A stretch of DNA of 64,000 bases from CAZOWL01 sp964583605. GTDB taxonomy: Bacteria; Pseudomonadota; Gammaproteobacteria; Chromatiales; Chromatiaceae. The position numbers were made by a program, and so were the translations under genes. The DNA lies in NCBI GenBank assembly GCA_964583605.1, contig CAZOWL010000001.1, forward strand, positions 62,001-126,000, written 5' to 3'. Shown piece after piece: positions 54,989-63,279 of this stretch (its first letter is position 1; each line of letters opens with the position of its first letter). The notes under the pieces were generated by a model. It was given only the letters and a program-made list of their open reading frames with translations. It had not been told where the DNA came from and did no database searches.

Positions 54989-55779
54989 GCCGCTGGCGCT
55001 GCAGCCATCCAGGCGCCGGGTGGACTGGTGAGTACTACAGAGGGCGGCAACACCATCTTGACGGCAACGGGCAGATGATCGGAGAGGGGATAATCCAATA
55101 CCCGAGCCTGCAGAATGCGCAATGCCGAGGAGGTGAGGATATGATCCAGATTGCGCCTCGGGCGCCAGCTCGGATAGGTCTTCAGGCCGCAATCAAGGCC
55201 CCTCAGCCCAGCCCCCGCTACAAGCGCGCGGAAGGCCTTCGAGCTGCAGCCACAATTAAAGTCCCCCATCATCACCAAATAGGGGTAGCGATCGGTCAAA
55301 TGGCGAAGGTACTCGAATTGCAGCGCGCGTGCGCGGCGCCCGAGCGCCAAATGGAGCACACATATCGCCAACGGCTCGCCGTCGGAGGTGGCCAGCTCAG
55401 CGACCATGGCACCGCGGCCAGGCAGGCCCGGCAGCTTATGTTCGGTGATGAGATCCGGGCGAAGACGACTTAAGATCCCGTTACTGTGCTGCGCCAGTGG
55501 GCCGAGGTTACGGTTGACCTGACGGTACCAGTATGGAAAACCACCGCGGTGCGCAAGGTATTGAATCTGGTCGACATAGGCGCTGCGCAGACTTCCCCCG
55601 TCGACCTCTTGCAGCCCAACGAAGTCGAATGCGCGCAGAAGCAACGCGATGCGTGCGAGGTTGTGAGCCCGCTCCCGATGCGGCAAGAAGTGCTTCCAGC
55701 CGTGCGTGAGATAGTCACTATACTGCCGCGTGTAAATCCCCGCCTGAATGTTGTAGCTCAGCAGGTTGATTGGCTGCAT
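54985..55779 (-). CDS. Endonuclease/exonuclease/phosphatase-fold protein
   Basis: This is a 264-residue enzyme of the EEP superfamily (exonuclease III/DNase I/neutral sphingomyelinase fold). Metal and catalytic motifs are LSYNIQAGI, VGLQEVDGGS, LHLALGRRARALQ, MGDFNCG and the final LSDHLPVAVKM. No signal peptide is present. The substrate could be DNA, a phospholipid or an inositol phosphate. Its 3' end overlaps the frameshifted zinc-ribbon gene by 4 bp in convergent orientation. Confidence 0.88.
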   Translation of the reverse strand: MQPINLLSYNIQAGIYTRQYSDYLTHGWKHFLPHRERAHNLARIALLLRAFDFVGLQEVDGGSLRSAYVDQIQYLAHRGGFPYWYRQVNRNLGPLAQHSNGILSRLRPDLITEHKLPGLPGRGAMVAELATSDGEPLAICVLHLALGRRARALQFEYLRHLTDRYPYLVMMGDFNCGCSSKAFRALVAGAGLRGLDCGLKTYPSWRPRRNLDHILTSSALRILQARVLDYPLSDHLPVAVKMVLPPSVVLTSPPGAWMAAAPAA

Positions 55780-56037
55780 TGTTGGGCCCGAGAGACCACT
55801 CCGATTTCGTCCTTATTTGCAATGCACTGAGAAGCTGTTGGCGAAGTAGCGAACAGCTTCTCACCTGCAAGGCCCAGCGCACCGCCGACAGGAAATGATC
55901 ATCCCTAACCTCATCCAAACGGTCCGGTCACGCCAGGCACGACGAGGGCGCGCTCACCGACACCCTCAAGCGATCGTCGAGCCTCGCAGTAAGAAGGCCC
56001 CCACAGCCCGGGAGGCCTGACTTGCGAAAAAGACCGG

Positions 56038-56673
56038 CTAGTTGCCGAGCCCTTCCATGTATTTCGCCACGGCCGCGATCTCTTCGTCGGTCATCCGGTC
56101 CGCGACCCCGCGCATCATGCCATTGGGGTCATTTTTTCGATTCTCAGCTCGGAAATCCTTGAGCGTCTGCTCGAGGTAGGTGGCGTGCTGTCCGGACACT
56201 CGGGGGTACTTGGCAAGATTCAGACCCTTACCATTCGGCCCGTGGCAACCGGTACAGGCCGGCACGCCCGTCTCGCCATTCCCCGCGAGGAAGATGCGCT
56301 CACCGAGCGACAGCTCGTCTGGGCTCGTCGTCCCCGCGCTCTGCGTCTGCGCGGCAAAATAGGCCGCCAAGCCGCGCATCTCTTCCTCCGTGAGGGGCGC
56401 AGCCATCGGGCTCATCTGCTCATTGACTCGCCCCCCTCCCTTGAACTCCATCAATTGCTTAAACATGTAATCCGGGTGTTGGCCAGCGAGCTTTGGCCAC
56501 ATCGGCACGACACTGTTGCCTTGTGGACCATGGCAGGCTGCGCAGACCGTGCTCGCCTTCTCTTCGGCGGCGGCCAGATCCACACTGCGCTCCTGGGTCG
56601 CCGTATCCGCTGCCAGTGTTTGCGTGGCGGATGCCGCGAACAGCACCGCCGCCAACATCAGATGTCTCTTCAT
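56038..56673 (-). CDS. Two-heme cytochrome c4-type protein
   Basis: This is a 211-residue periplasmic electron carrier. The signal peptide is LMLAAVLFAASATQTLA. The two halves each have a CxxCH heme site (CAACH about residue 44, CTGCH about 140) and a distal methionine region (MSPMAAPLTEEE; NGMMRGVADRMTDEE). This duplicated pattern is that of cytochrome c4, which donates electrons to terminal oxidases or denitrification enzymes. The SCO gene 0.4 kb away, a copper chaperone for oxidase, fits a respiratory context. Confidence 0.92.
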   Translation of the reverse strand: MKRHLMLAAVLFAASATQTLAADTATQERSVDLAAAEEKASTVCAACHGPQGNSVVPMWPKLAGQHPDYMFKQLMEFKGGGRVNEQMSPMAAPLTEEEMRGLAAYFAAQTQSAGTTSPDELSLGERIFLAGNGETGVPACTGCHGPNGKGLNLAKYPRVSGQHATYLEQTLKDFRAENRKNDPNGMMRGVADRMTDEEIAAVAKYMEGLGN

Positions 56674-56875
56674 AAGCTTCGTCGTCCGATCTTCAGATTA
56701 CTTCTCAAGGCCGTGTCCGCCGACTCCTCAAGGCATCACGGTGCCGCCGGAGAAATCCGCGGATGTATATCAGAAGCCAGGCGCGGCGGTCAAACTACAA
56801 GCTGGCCGCCGCGCCCGCGCCCATTCCCTCCTTACCGCCGAGGCGGTGCGGCCCGATCGTCTCTCGCCGCTTACT

Positions 56876-56995
56876 ATGAAGCCCGCGAAGCACGTTCGCT
56901 CCCTCGCCCTCTGGGTGAGGGTTGGGGTGAGGGAACGATCAGGGGCGAGGCGACCTTTCATCATCCGGGGTGGCTCGCCTCGCCCCATGATCGTT
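56876..56995 (+). repeat. 120-bp interspersed repeat, copy F
   Basis: This full copy lies in the 437-bp gap between divergent-oriented neighbours cytochrome c4 and the end of the SCO gene. It is nearly identical to copies B and E. One change, CTGGGTGAGGGTT, is in the first hairpin. The rest of the gap holds no recognisable gene. Confidence 0.85.
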
Positions 56996-57110
56996 CGGCG
57001 AGCGGAAAAGGCCATTCCGGCAAGTACCTCCCGGCTCGCGCCTGCCTCAGGAAGGACCCCGATCCACGAGCCGAGTCCATACCTTCCCAATGGAGACGGG
57101 CATGACAAGG

Positions 57111-57731
57111 TCAACGTTGGTTCGCGGGGGTCAGTAGCGAGCGGATCGCGGCCGCCATGTCTTGGGGTGGGGTCGCATGGCCAAGTGTCCGAGCCAGCCG
57201 GCCTTCCAAGTCGACCAAGTAGGTGTTGGCCGAGTGATCCACAGTGTAGCCCATCGTCGAATCCGACTTCTCCTGGCGCTGGAACGCCGCTCCATAAAGG
57301 CTCGCGACCTTAGCAATTTCCGCCTCGCTGCCCGTCAATCCGACGAGACTGGCGTCGAAGAAAGCGAGATACTCGTCCAGGCGCTCGACGGTATCGCGTT
57401 GCGGGTCTACGCTGATGAACAGCACCTGCACGCGCTCGCGCTCGTCCGGCGCGAGCGCTTCGAGGGACTGAGCTATGTGGGCCAGATTGGTCGGACAGAT
57501 GTCCGGACACCAAGTGTAGCCGAAATAGATCACCACCACCTGGCCGCGGAACGCAGCGAGATCGATGGGCCCCTGCACGGACTCGAGCCGGAAATCTCCG
57601 CCCGTCGGGCGCGCGGCCAACGGTAGGACGCGGTCATCGCTCGGCGCCTCACGGGGCGATTGCCAAATCCAGATGAAGGCGAGCAGAAGACCCGCTAGGA
57701 TGCTTGCCGTGATAAGTAGGCTTGGCTTCAT
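57111..57731 (-). CDS. SCO1/SenC-family copper chaperone
   Basis: This is a 206-residue thioredoxin-fold protein with an N-terminal membrane anchor (LLITASILAGLLLAFIWIW). The copper-binding CPDIC motif (YFGYTWCPDICPTNLAHI) and the distal histidine (TVDHSANTYLVDLEG) are intact. SCO proteins deliver copper to cytochrome c oxidase or control thiol state. I chose the ATG at 57731; upstream in-frame starts to 57824 give a basic, unlikely extension. Confidence 0.92.
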   Translation of the reverse strand: MKPSLLITASILAGLLLAFIWIWQSPREAPSDDRVLPLAARPTGGDFRLESVQGPIDLAAFRGQVVVIYFGYTWCPDICPTNLAHIAQSLEALAPDERERVQVLFISVDPQRDTVERLDEYLAFFDASLVGLTGSEAEIAKVASLYGAAFQRQEKSDSTMGYTVDHSANTYLVDLEGRLARTLGHATPPQDMAAAIRSLLTPANQR

Positions 57732-57742
57732 CCGACCCCTCC

Positions 57743-57769
57743 AACGATCAGGGACGAGGCGAGCTCGCC
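57743..57769 (+). repeat. Remnant of the 120-bp repeat
   Basis: AACGATCAGGGACGAGGCGA followed directly by GCTCGCC looks like the left arm and part of the right arm of the second hairpin with the loop deleted. It sits between the divergent SCO and peptidase genes. Confidence 0.45.
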
Positions 57770-57783
57770 GCCAGGAGACATGC

Positions 57784-58560
57784 TTGATTGGACTGCGGCG
57801 GTGGTGGCGGGAGCGCATCCTCAAGCGGGCCTACGATCGCATCGATCCTTCATTATGGGCGGCAGTCTGGCCTGGACTCCCGCTCCTTGATGGACTGAGC
57901 CCCGAAGAGACCAGGCAGCTGCGGGATCTCGCCGCGTTGTTCCTCCGCGCGAAGGCCATCGAGCCGGCCGCCGGGCTCACACTAACGGATGACATGCGCC
58001 TGACCGTCGCCCTCCAAGCCTGTTTGCCCATTTTGCACCTTGGACTCCAATGGTATTCCGGATGGCACTCGGTCGTCCTCTACCCGTCTCAGTTCCGGCC
58101 CGAGCATGAGTGGATCGACGAGCACGGCATCGCCTGGCGTGACAGCGAACCGCTCAGTGGGGAGGCCTGGGAGCGTGGGCCCGTGATCCTCTCCTGGGAG
58201 GATGTCACCGCGGGGGGCGTGCGCGACGGCTTCAACCTGGTGATCCACGAGCTGGCCCACAAGCTCGACATGCGTAGCGGCGCGGCAAACGGCCACCCCC
58301 CTTTACATGCCGACATGAGTGACCGAGCCTGGGCCGATGCGCTCGGCATGGCCTACGCCGACCTGTCCCGACGCATCGATCACAGCGAAGTGACGCCGAT
58401 CGACGCCTACGCGGCCGAGTCACCCGCTGAGCTCTTCGCCGTCTGCACCGAGGCCTTCTTCGAGGTGCCGCACGCGTTGCGAGAGAGCTATCCCGCTACC
58501 TACGAGCAACTGGCGCGCTTCTACCGGCAAGACCCGGCATCCCGTCTGCCACCGGTGTGA
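57784..58560 (+). CDS. MtfA-type zinc-dependent peptidase
   Basis: This is a 258-residue soluble peptidase of the MtfA family. The zinc motif is VIHELAHKLDMR (HExxH, about residue 159). A downstream ESPAELFAVCTEAFFE supplies the glutamate ligand. In E. coli MtfA regulates the PTS glucose system through Mlc; here the target is unknown. No ATG is available at the right place; TTG 57784 is 6 bp after AGGAG and gives the N-terminus expected for the family (GLRRWWRERILKRA). Confidence 0.88.
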   Translation: MIGLRRWWRERILKRAYDRIDPSLWAAVWPGLPLLDGLSPEETRQLRDLAALFLRAKAIEPAAGLTLTDDMRLTVALQACLPILHLGLQWYSGWHSVVLYPSQFRPEHEWIDEHGIAWRDSEPLSGEAWERGPVILSWEDVTAGGVRDGFNLVIHELAHKLDMRSGAANGHPPLHADMSDRAWADALGMAYADLSRRIDHSEVTPIDAYAAESPAELFAVCTEAFFEVPHALRESYPATYEQLARFYRQDPASRLPPV

Positions 58561-58578
58561 ATGGCCGCATGGCCGCCG

Positions 58579-59325
58579 CTAGCGCTCGACCAAACGCAGC
58601 TCGTTATGCTCGTCATCGATCGTCAGCCGGTAGCGACCGAGCACGTTCATCCCGAGAAGGGCATTGCCGCCAAGCTTTTCGTCTTCAATGAAGGCCGCCT
58701 CGATTCCGGTGAGGCGAGCCGCTCCAAGCCAGAGAGCTGGCAGCCGGCCCAGCTGGGCCGTCACCTTGCCGTTAGCGGTCTGCACCTCCTGCTCGCGGAG
58801 CCGGACCGGCTCGATTGCCAGCAAGCTGAGCAGCGAGCGCGGCAGAACCACGTAATCCGCGCCTGTATCGATCAGCACTGATTGCTCTATGCGTCGTTCG
58901 CCGACCCCTTCCAGCGTAACCGTCACGGCACGCTGCGACCCGTTTCGGGTCGTCTGGAGGACAATGTGCCCCAGCTCGCTCTCCTCCGCCTCCTCCACAT
59001 CTGCATTTGGCTGCGGTGCCGGCGGCGGCGTCCAGGCCGCCTTTTCACCCAGTATGATGACGCGGTCGATCGTCCCACTCGGCATCGCCACGATCACGTG
59101 ATCGTAATCCGCCAGCAGCCACCGCAATCGGCGCTGGAGGTTCTCTCCCTCGGCGCGACCGCGTCCGCCCTCGGTATGGGCCAGGCCTGTCACTTCGAAA
59201 CCATGCGTCCTCGCGAGTCGCGCGAGCTCCTCGGACACATCGACTTGATCGGCAAGGGGCGCGCCGCTCAGACAGGCCAAGCCCAGTCCGAGGGCCACAG
59301 GGCTGCAACGAGATAGGCCGGTCAT
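58579..59325 (-). CDS. Retropepsin-like (clan AA) aspartic protease
   Basis: This is a 248-residue exported or lipoprotein-like protein with an N-terminal signal (CSPVALGLGLACLSGAPLA). The active-site motif VLIDTGADYVVLPRSLL (about residue 160) and the C-terminal NALLGMNVLGRYRLTID flap/dimer region are those of the TIGR02281-type single-domain aspartic proteases. A homodimer would be required for activity. I chose ATG 59325 because of GGGGGTGAGC upstream. The substrate is unknown. Confidence 0.85.
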   Translation of the reverse strand: MTGLSRCSPVALGLGLACLSGAPLADQVDVSEELARLARTHGFEVTGLAHTEGGRGRAEGENLQRRLRWLLADYDHVIVAMPSGTIDRVIILGEKAAWTPPPAPQPNADVEEAEESELGHIVLQTTRNGSQRAVTVTLEGVGERRIEQSVLIDTGADYVVLPRSLLSLLAIEPVRLREQEVQTANGKVTAQLGRLPALWLGAARLTGIEAAFIEDEKLGGNALLGMNVLGRYRLTIDDEHNELRLVER

Positions 59326-59524
59326 GCTCACCCCCAAGACGGTCTCAGCGACCAATGCGAGCGATCTGAGCGTAGCAGCAAGCGCCTGGCACCGCCAGCG
59401 CGGCTACCACAATCGACATCGCCAAGATAGAATTTTCGAATGTTAAGGATCAATGAAATGCCCCGGCTCGGTTTGCGCAGCGCCTCAGCGGCGGGCGATC
59501 CGATGACCGCCGCAGCAAGACCGG

Positions 59525-59554
59525 GCGAGACAGGCGCTCGAGCGCCTGTCTCGC
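59525..59554. promoter_or_regulatory. 30-bp perfect palindrome in a divergent promoter region
   Basis: The arm GCGAGACAGGCGCTC is followed immediately by its exact reverse complement, with no spacer. It lies in the 328-bp gap between the aspartic protease gene (minus) and the SLC13 transporter gene (plus), 99 bp before the transporter start. A symmetric operator for a dimeric regulator, or a strong RNA hairpin, are both possible. Nothing else of note was seen in this gap. Confidence 0.6.
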
Positions 59555-59653
59555 TGCACGTCCCATTCTAGCCAAAGCTGGCCCTATCAACCGACTGAGG
59601 ATGCTCGAAGACGCGATGATCTACTCCGATTTACTGTCCGCGGGAAGACGCTG

Positions 59654-61609
59654 ATGGCACTCCTCCGCGTGCCGACCAAAACCGGTGTTGCAGCGGCCCT
59701 GTTCGCCGCGTTCGGCCTCTACCTCGCAGGGGTAGTGCCAACCACCGAGATCGCCTGGGTGACGGCGTTCCTATTGTTGACGATCTTCCTGTTCGCCTTC
59801 GAGGTCGTCACGGTCGACGTCGCCGCGATTACCGTCATGGTGCTCCTCGGCCTCACCGCGCTGCTCGCGCCGCTCATGGGTCTCTCCGAGGGCCTGGTGC
59901 CCGCGGAGCATCTCTTCGACGGCTTCGCGAGTAATGCGGTGATATCCATCATCGCCGTCATGATCATCGGTGCGGGACTCGACAAGACGGGGCTGATGTC
60001 CCGCGTCGCCGGCGTGATCATGCGCATCGGAGGCAATACCGAGCAACGCATCATCCCGCTGATTTCCGGGACCGTCGCCGTGATCTCCAGCTTCATGCAG
60101 AATGTCGGTGCCGCCGCCCTCTTCCTGCCGGTCGTCAGCCGCATCGCCGCCCGAACCGGCCTGCCGATGTCCCGCCTGCTGATGCCGATGGGCTTCTGCG
60201 CCATTCTGGGCGGAACCATGACGATGGTCGGATCGAGCCCGTTGATCCTGCTCAATGACCTGATTATGACCTCGAATCAGGCGCTACCGGCCGATGCCGA
60301 GCAGATGCGCACCTTTGAGCTGTTCGATGTCACGCCGATTGGCATCGGCCTGGTCATCGCCGGCATCCTCTACTTTGTCCTGGCGGGGCGCCTGGTCCTG
60401 CCCGCGCGCGGCACCGACAAGCTGGAAGGCAGCGATGCCACGCACTACTTCGCCGATATATACGGCATCTCGGGCGTGACGATCCATGAGATGCGGGTCG
60501 GGTCGGATTCGCCCCTCGTTGGCGTCAGCGTCGATGATCTCGAGCGCACCTGGCGTGTCCGGGTCATCGGCGTCGAAAAGGGTGATGGTCCGCGGGTCGG
60601 CGCCGATGGGGTCGACCGCACGCTCGGCATCGAGCCGGGAGCGACGCTCGTGGTGCTGGGTGCAGAAGAACCGTTCGAGCGCTTCAGTCAGGCCAATCAG
60701 GCCATCGTCAAGCCGGAGCTCGATCTCTTCGCCGAAAACCTCGCCCCGACGAAGGCCGGTATTGCCGAGATCGTGATACCACCTGGCTCTTCGCTGATCG
60801 GCAAGACGGCGCGGGACGTTTGGATGCGGAAGACCTACGGCCTATCGCTGCTGGCCATTCACCGCGGCGGCAACACGATCAATTACGAAACGGGCGGTGT
60901 ACGGAACACGCCTTTCCAGCCGGGCGATGCCTTGGTCGTGCACACGACCTGGCTGGATCTCGCGCGCCTGGAAAGGAATCGCAACTTCGTCATCGTCACG
61001 ACCGAATACCCCCACGAGGAGCTGCGCCCAAGCAAGGTCCCGCACGCGCTCTTCTTCTTTGCGTTGACGCTGGGCCTCGTGCTGTTCACCGATCTCCGCC
61101 TCTCTGTCGCGCTGCTGACCGGGGCGATGGGCATGGTCTTGACCCGCGTGCTGTCGATCGAGGAGGCGTACCAAGCCGTCAGCTGGAAAACGGTATTCCT
61201 GCTCGCCTCATTGATCCCGCTTGGCCTAGCCGTCGAGAGCACCGGCACAGCACGGTGGATCGCTGACCAGACGCTGATCATGCTCGGCAACAGCCCCATC
61301 TGGGTGATTCAGGCCGCGCTGGCGGTGCTCGCCACCTTTTTCACGTTGGTCATGTCCAATGTCGGCGCGACCGTGCTGCTGGTCCCGCTGGCGGTCAACA
61401 TCGCCCTGGGCGCCGGCGCCGATCCGGCGCTTTTCGCGCTGACGGTTGCCATCGCGACCTCCAACTCCTTCCTGATCCCAACCCACCAAGTCAACGCCTT
61501 GATCATGGGGCCAGGTGGATACGGAGTGCCGGATTTCATGCGCGCAGGGGGTATCATGACGCTACTATTTCTGGCCGTCTCGCTGACGGCGCTGAACCTC
61601 GCTTTCTGA
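59654..61609 (+). CDS. SLC13-family (divalent anion) permease with RCK-type domains
   Basis: This is a 651-residue inner-membrane transporter. Two citrate-transporter-like membrane halves (about residues 10-260 and 465-650) surround two TrkA-C-like domains (about 285-370 and 375-450; GSSLIGKTARDVW). The QNVGAAALFLPV and TMTMVGSSPLILLND stretches are typical of the ArsB/SLC13 group. Substrates in relatives are sulfate or dicarboxylates; in a sulfur-metabolising host sulfate or sulfite is attractive but unproven. The ATG 59654 is preceded by GGGAAGACGCTG. Confidence 0.9.
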   Translation: MALLRVPTKTGVAAALFAAFGLYLAGVVPTTEIAWVTAFLLLTIFLFAFEVVTVDVAAITVMVLLGLTALLAPLMGLSEGLVPAEHLFDGFASNAVISIIAVMIIGAGLDKTGLMSRVAGVIMRIGGNTEQRIIPLISGTVAVISSFMQNVGAAALFLPVVSRIAARTGLPMSRLLMPMGFCAILGGTMTMVGSSPLILLNDLIMTSNQALPADAEQMRTFELFDVTPIGIGLVIAGILYFVLAGRLVLPARGTDKLEGSDATHYFADIYGISGVTIHEMRVGSDSPLVGVSVDDLERTWRVRVIGVEKGDGPRVGADGVDRTLGIEPGATLVVLGAEEPFERFSQANQAIVKPELDLFAENLAPTKAGIAEIVIPPGSSLIGKTARDVWMRKTYGLSLLAIHRGGNTINYETGGVRNTPFQPGDALVVHTTWLDLARLERNRNFVIVTTEYPHEELRPSKVPHALFFFALTLGLVLFTDLRLSVALLTGAMGMVLTRVLSIEEAYQAVSWKTVFLLASLIPLGLAVESTGTARWIADQTLIMLGNSPIWVIQAALAVLATFFTLVMSNVGATVLLVPLAVNIALGAGADPALFALTVAIATSNSFLIPTHQVNALIMGPGGYGVPDFMRAGGIMTLLFLAVSLTALNLAF

Positions 61610-61746
61610 CATCGAGGTCGCGAGAGATCGCAGGGGATACCGCCCTCCCACCGCGTCGTGTGCCGGCAGCGCACGGACCCAGGCGGCACGCGCCCCTTGC
61701 TTCGCACGCGTTCAAGACGTCGGCGATACGGGAGTCTTACTTGCCA

Positions 61747-63216
61747 ATGAGCGCCTTTGATAAGTTCCTGCGGCAATGGCAGCTCGCTGCACTCAAACGG
61801 TGGGATGCCGAGGCGATGATCGAGGCCGGCGCCCGTCGCGTCGTCAAGCGCTTCCACGAGGTCGCGCGCGATGTCCCCGCCTACGCGGACATTCTCAAGG
61901 CGCGCGGCATCGAGCCGGAGCGCATCCGTTCGCTATCCGATTTCTCGCGCCACTGTCCAAGCCTGGCCAAACAGGACGTCTTTGGTACCTACCCCATCGA
62001 CGCGCTCTGTGTCGGCGGACGCATCGGCCCACTGGCGAGCGTCCTGACCAGCTCAGGCCAGGGCGGCCGCTTCGCCTTTGGGATCTCGACACCGACTCAA
62101 GCGCGTCGCGCCACCAAGGCCATCGAGCTGGCCATGGAGCACATCTTCGCAACCGACACACATCGGACCCTAGTGCTGAACGCGCTGCCGATGGGGGTAG
62201 GCTTTGCTTGCTCGACGGTCACGCTCGCCGAAACCAGTGTCCGGGAAGACATGGTTGTCGCATTGGCGGAACAGTTCTCCCCCCATTACGCGCAGACGAT
62301 CCTCGTGACCGACCCGCTCTTTTGCAAGCGGATACTGGATCATGGGCGCGGGGCAGGCCTCGACTGGCGGCGCTTCAAGGTCCACGTCATCCTTGGCGAA
62401 GAGACCTTCGGCGAGGCGTTTCGCCGCTATGTGGCGCTGGGCCTGGGCCAGGATCCGGATGGCTGGACGAAGGGCCTGATCATGTCCTCGATGGGCGTGG
62501 CCGAACTCGGGCTGAATCTCTTCTTCGAGACGCGGGAGACGATCCGACTGCGTCAGCTCGCATCTGAAACGCCACAAGAGGTTGCCCGGATCATCGGTGA
62601 CTGGCCGGGGCGCGTGCCGCCGTTGCTGTTCGTCTACAATCCATTGCGCACCTACGTCGAAGTCATCGAGCAGGATGCGAACGGCTATGGGGCATTGGTT
62701 GTGTCGACGCTGGACAGATCGCTCGCCCTGCCGCTGCTCCGCTACCGCACCGGTGATCGCGCCAAGCTCTTGGGCAAGAGCCAAATGGCGGTGGCCCTCG
62801 GCGAGGCCGGGTTGGAGCGCTATCCGCTGCCGGCTCTGCCGATGATCGCGATTGCCGGACGCGATGCGGACGTCCTCCCGGACGGCCGGACGTTGTTGGA
62901 CATCAAGGACGCCTTGTACCAACGCCCAGACGTCGCCGACGCCCTCACGGGTGCGTTCCGCCTCGAGCCGGATGAAAGCGGCTGCACCTTACATGTTCAG
63001 ACGGGTCATGAATGGGGAGGCGATGAGCAGGGACTCTGCGACGCGCTCCAAGCTTGCCTGCCCGTCCCACCATCCAGACCCATCGATCGCATCAGGCTCT
63101 GGCCGTACGATGCATTCCCGTTCGGCCGATCGTTGGACTATGAGCGCAAGTTCTCGTATCTCGCCAAGGAGCTGCGCAGCGAGCCCGAGCCCAGCCCGGG
63201 AGAGGCGGCACTGTGA
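61747..63216 (+). CDS. PaaK-like adenylate-forming enzyme
   Basis: This is a 489-residue protein related to phenylacetate-CoA ligase (ANL superfamily). A TSSGQGGRFAFGIST stretch (about residue 99) stands where the P-loop STGTTG motif occurs and is noticeably degenerate. LLRYRTGDRAKLL (about 332) is the conserved arginine/aspartate hinge motif. The C-terminal part (LPDGRTLLDIKDALYQRPDV) ends with a lysine near the end (KFSYLAKELR). It may activate an unusual acid, or be a transferase-like member. Its tail-to-tail neighbour is an exosortase-associated acyltransferase, suggesting a PEP-CTERM-related role. ATG 61747 was chosen; upstream in-frame starts are poor. Confidence 0.7.
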   Translation: MSAFDKFLRQWQLAALKRWDAEAMIEAGARRVVKRFHEVARDVPAYADILKARGIEPERIRSLSDFSRHCPSLAKQDVFGTYPIDALCVGGRIGPLASVLTSSGQGGRFAFGISTPTQARRATKAIELAMEHIFATDTHRTLVLNALPMGVGFACSTVTLAETSVREDMVVALAEQFSPHYAQTILVTDPLFCKRILDHGRGAGLDWRRFKVHVILGEETFGEAFRRYVALGLGQDPDGWTKGLIMSSMGVAELGLNLFFETRETIRLRQLASETPQEVARIIGDWPGRVPPLLFVYNPLRTYVEVIEQDANGYGALVVSTLDRSLALPLLRYRTGDRAKLLGKSQMAVALGEAGLERYPLPALPMIAIAGRDADVLPDGRTLLDIKDALYQRPDVADALTGAFRLEPDESGCTLHVQTGHEWGGDEQGLCDALQACLPVPPSRPIDRIRLWPYDAFPFGRSLDYERKFSYLAKELRSEPEPSPGEAAL

Positions 63217-63279
63217 CCGAGACGCGACAAGGCCTCGGTGGCAGTGGTCAACGCCTGGGGGAGCCCCGAATCGGGCCAG

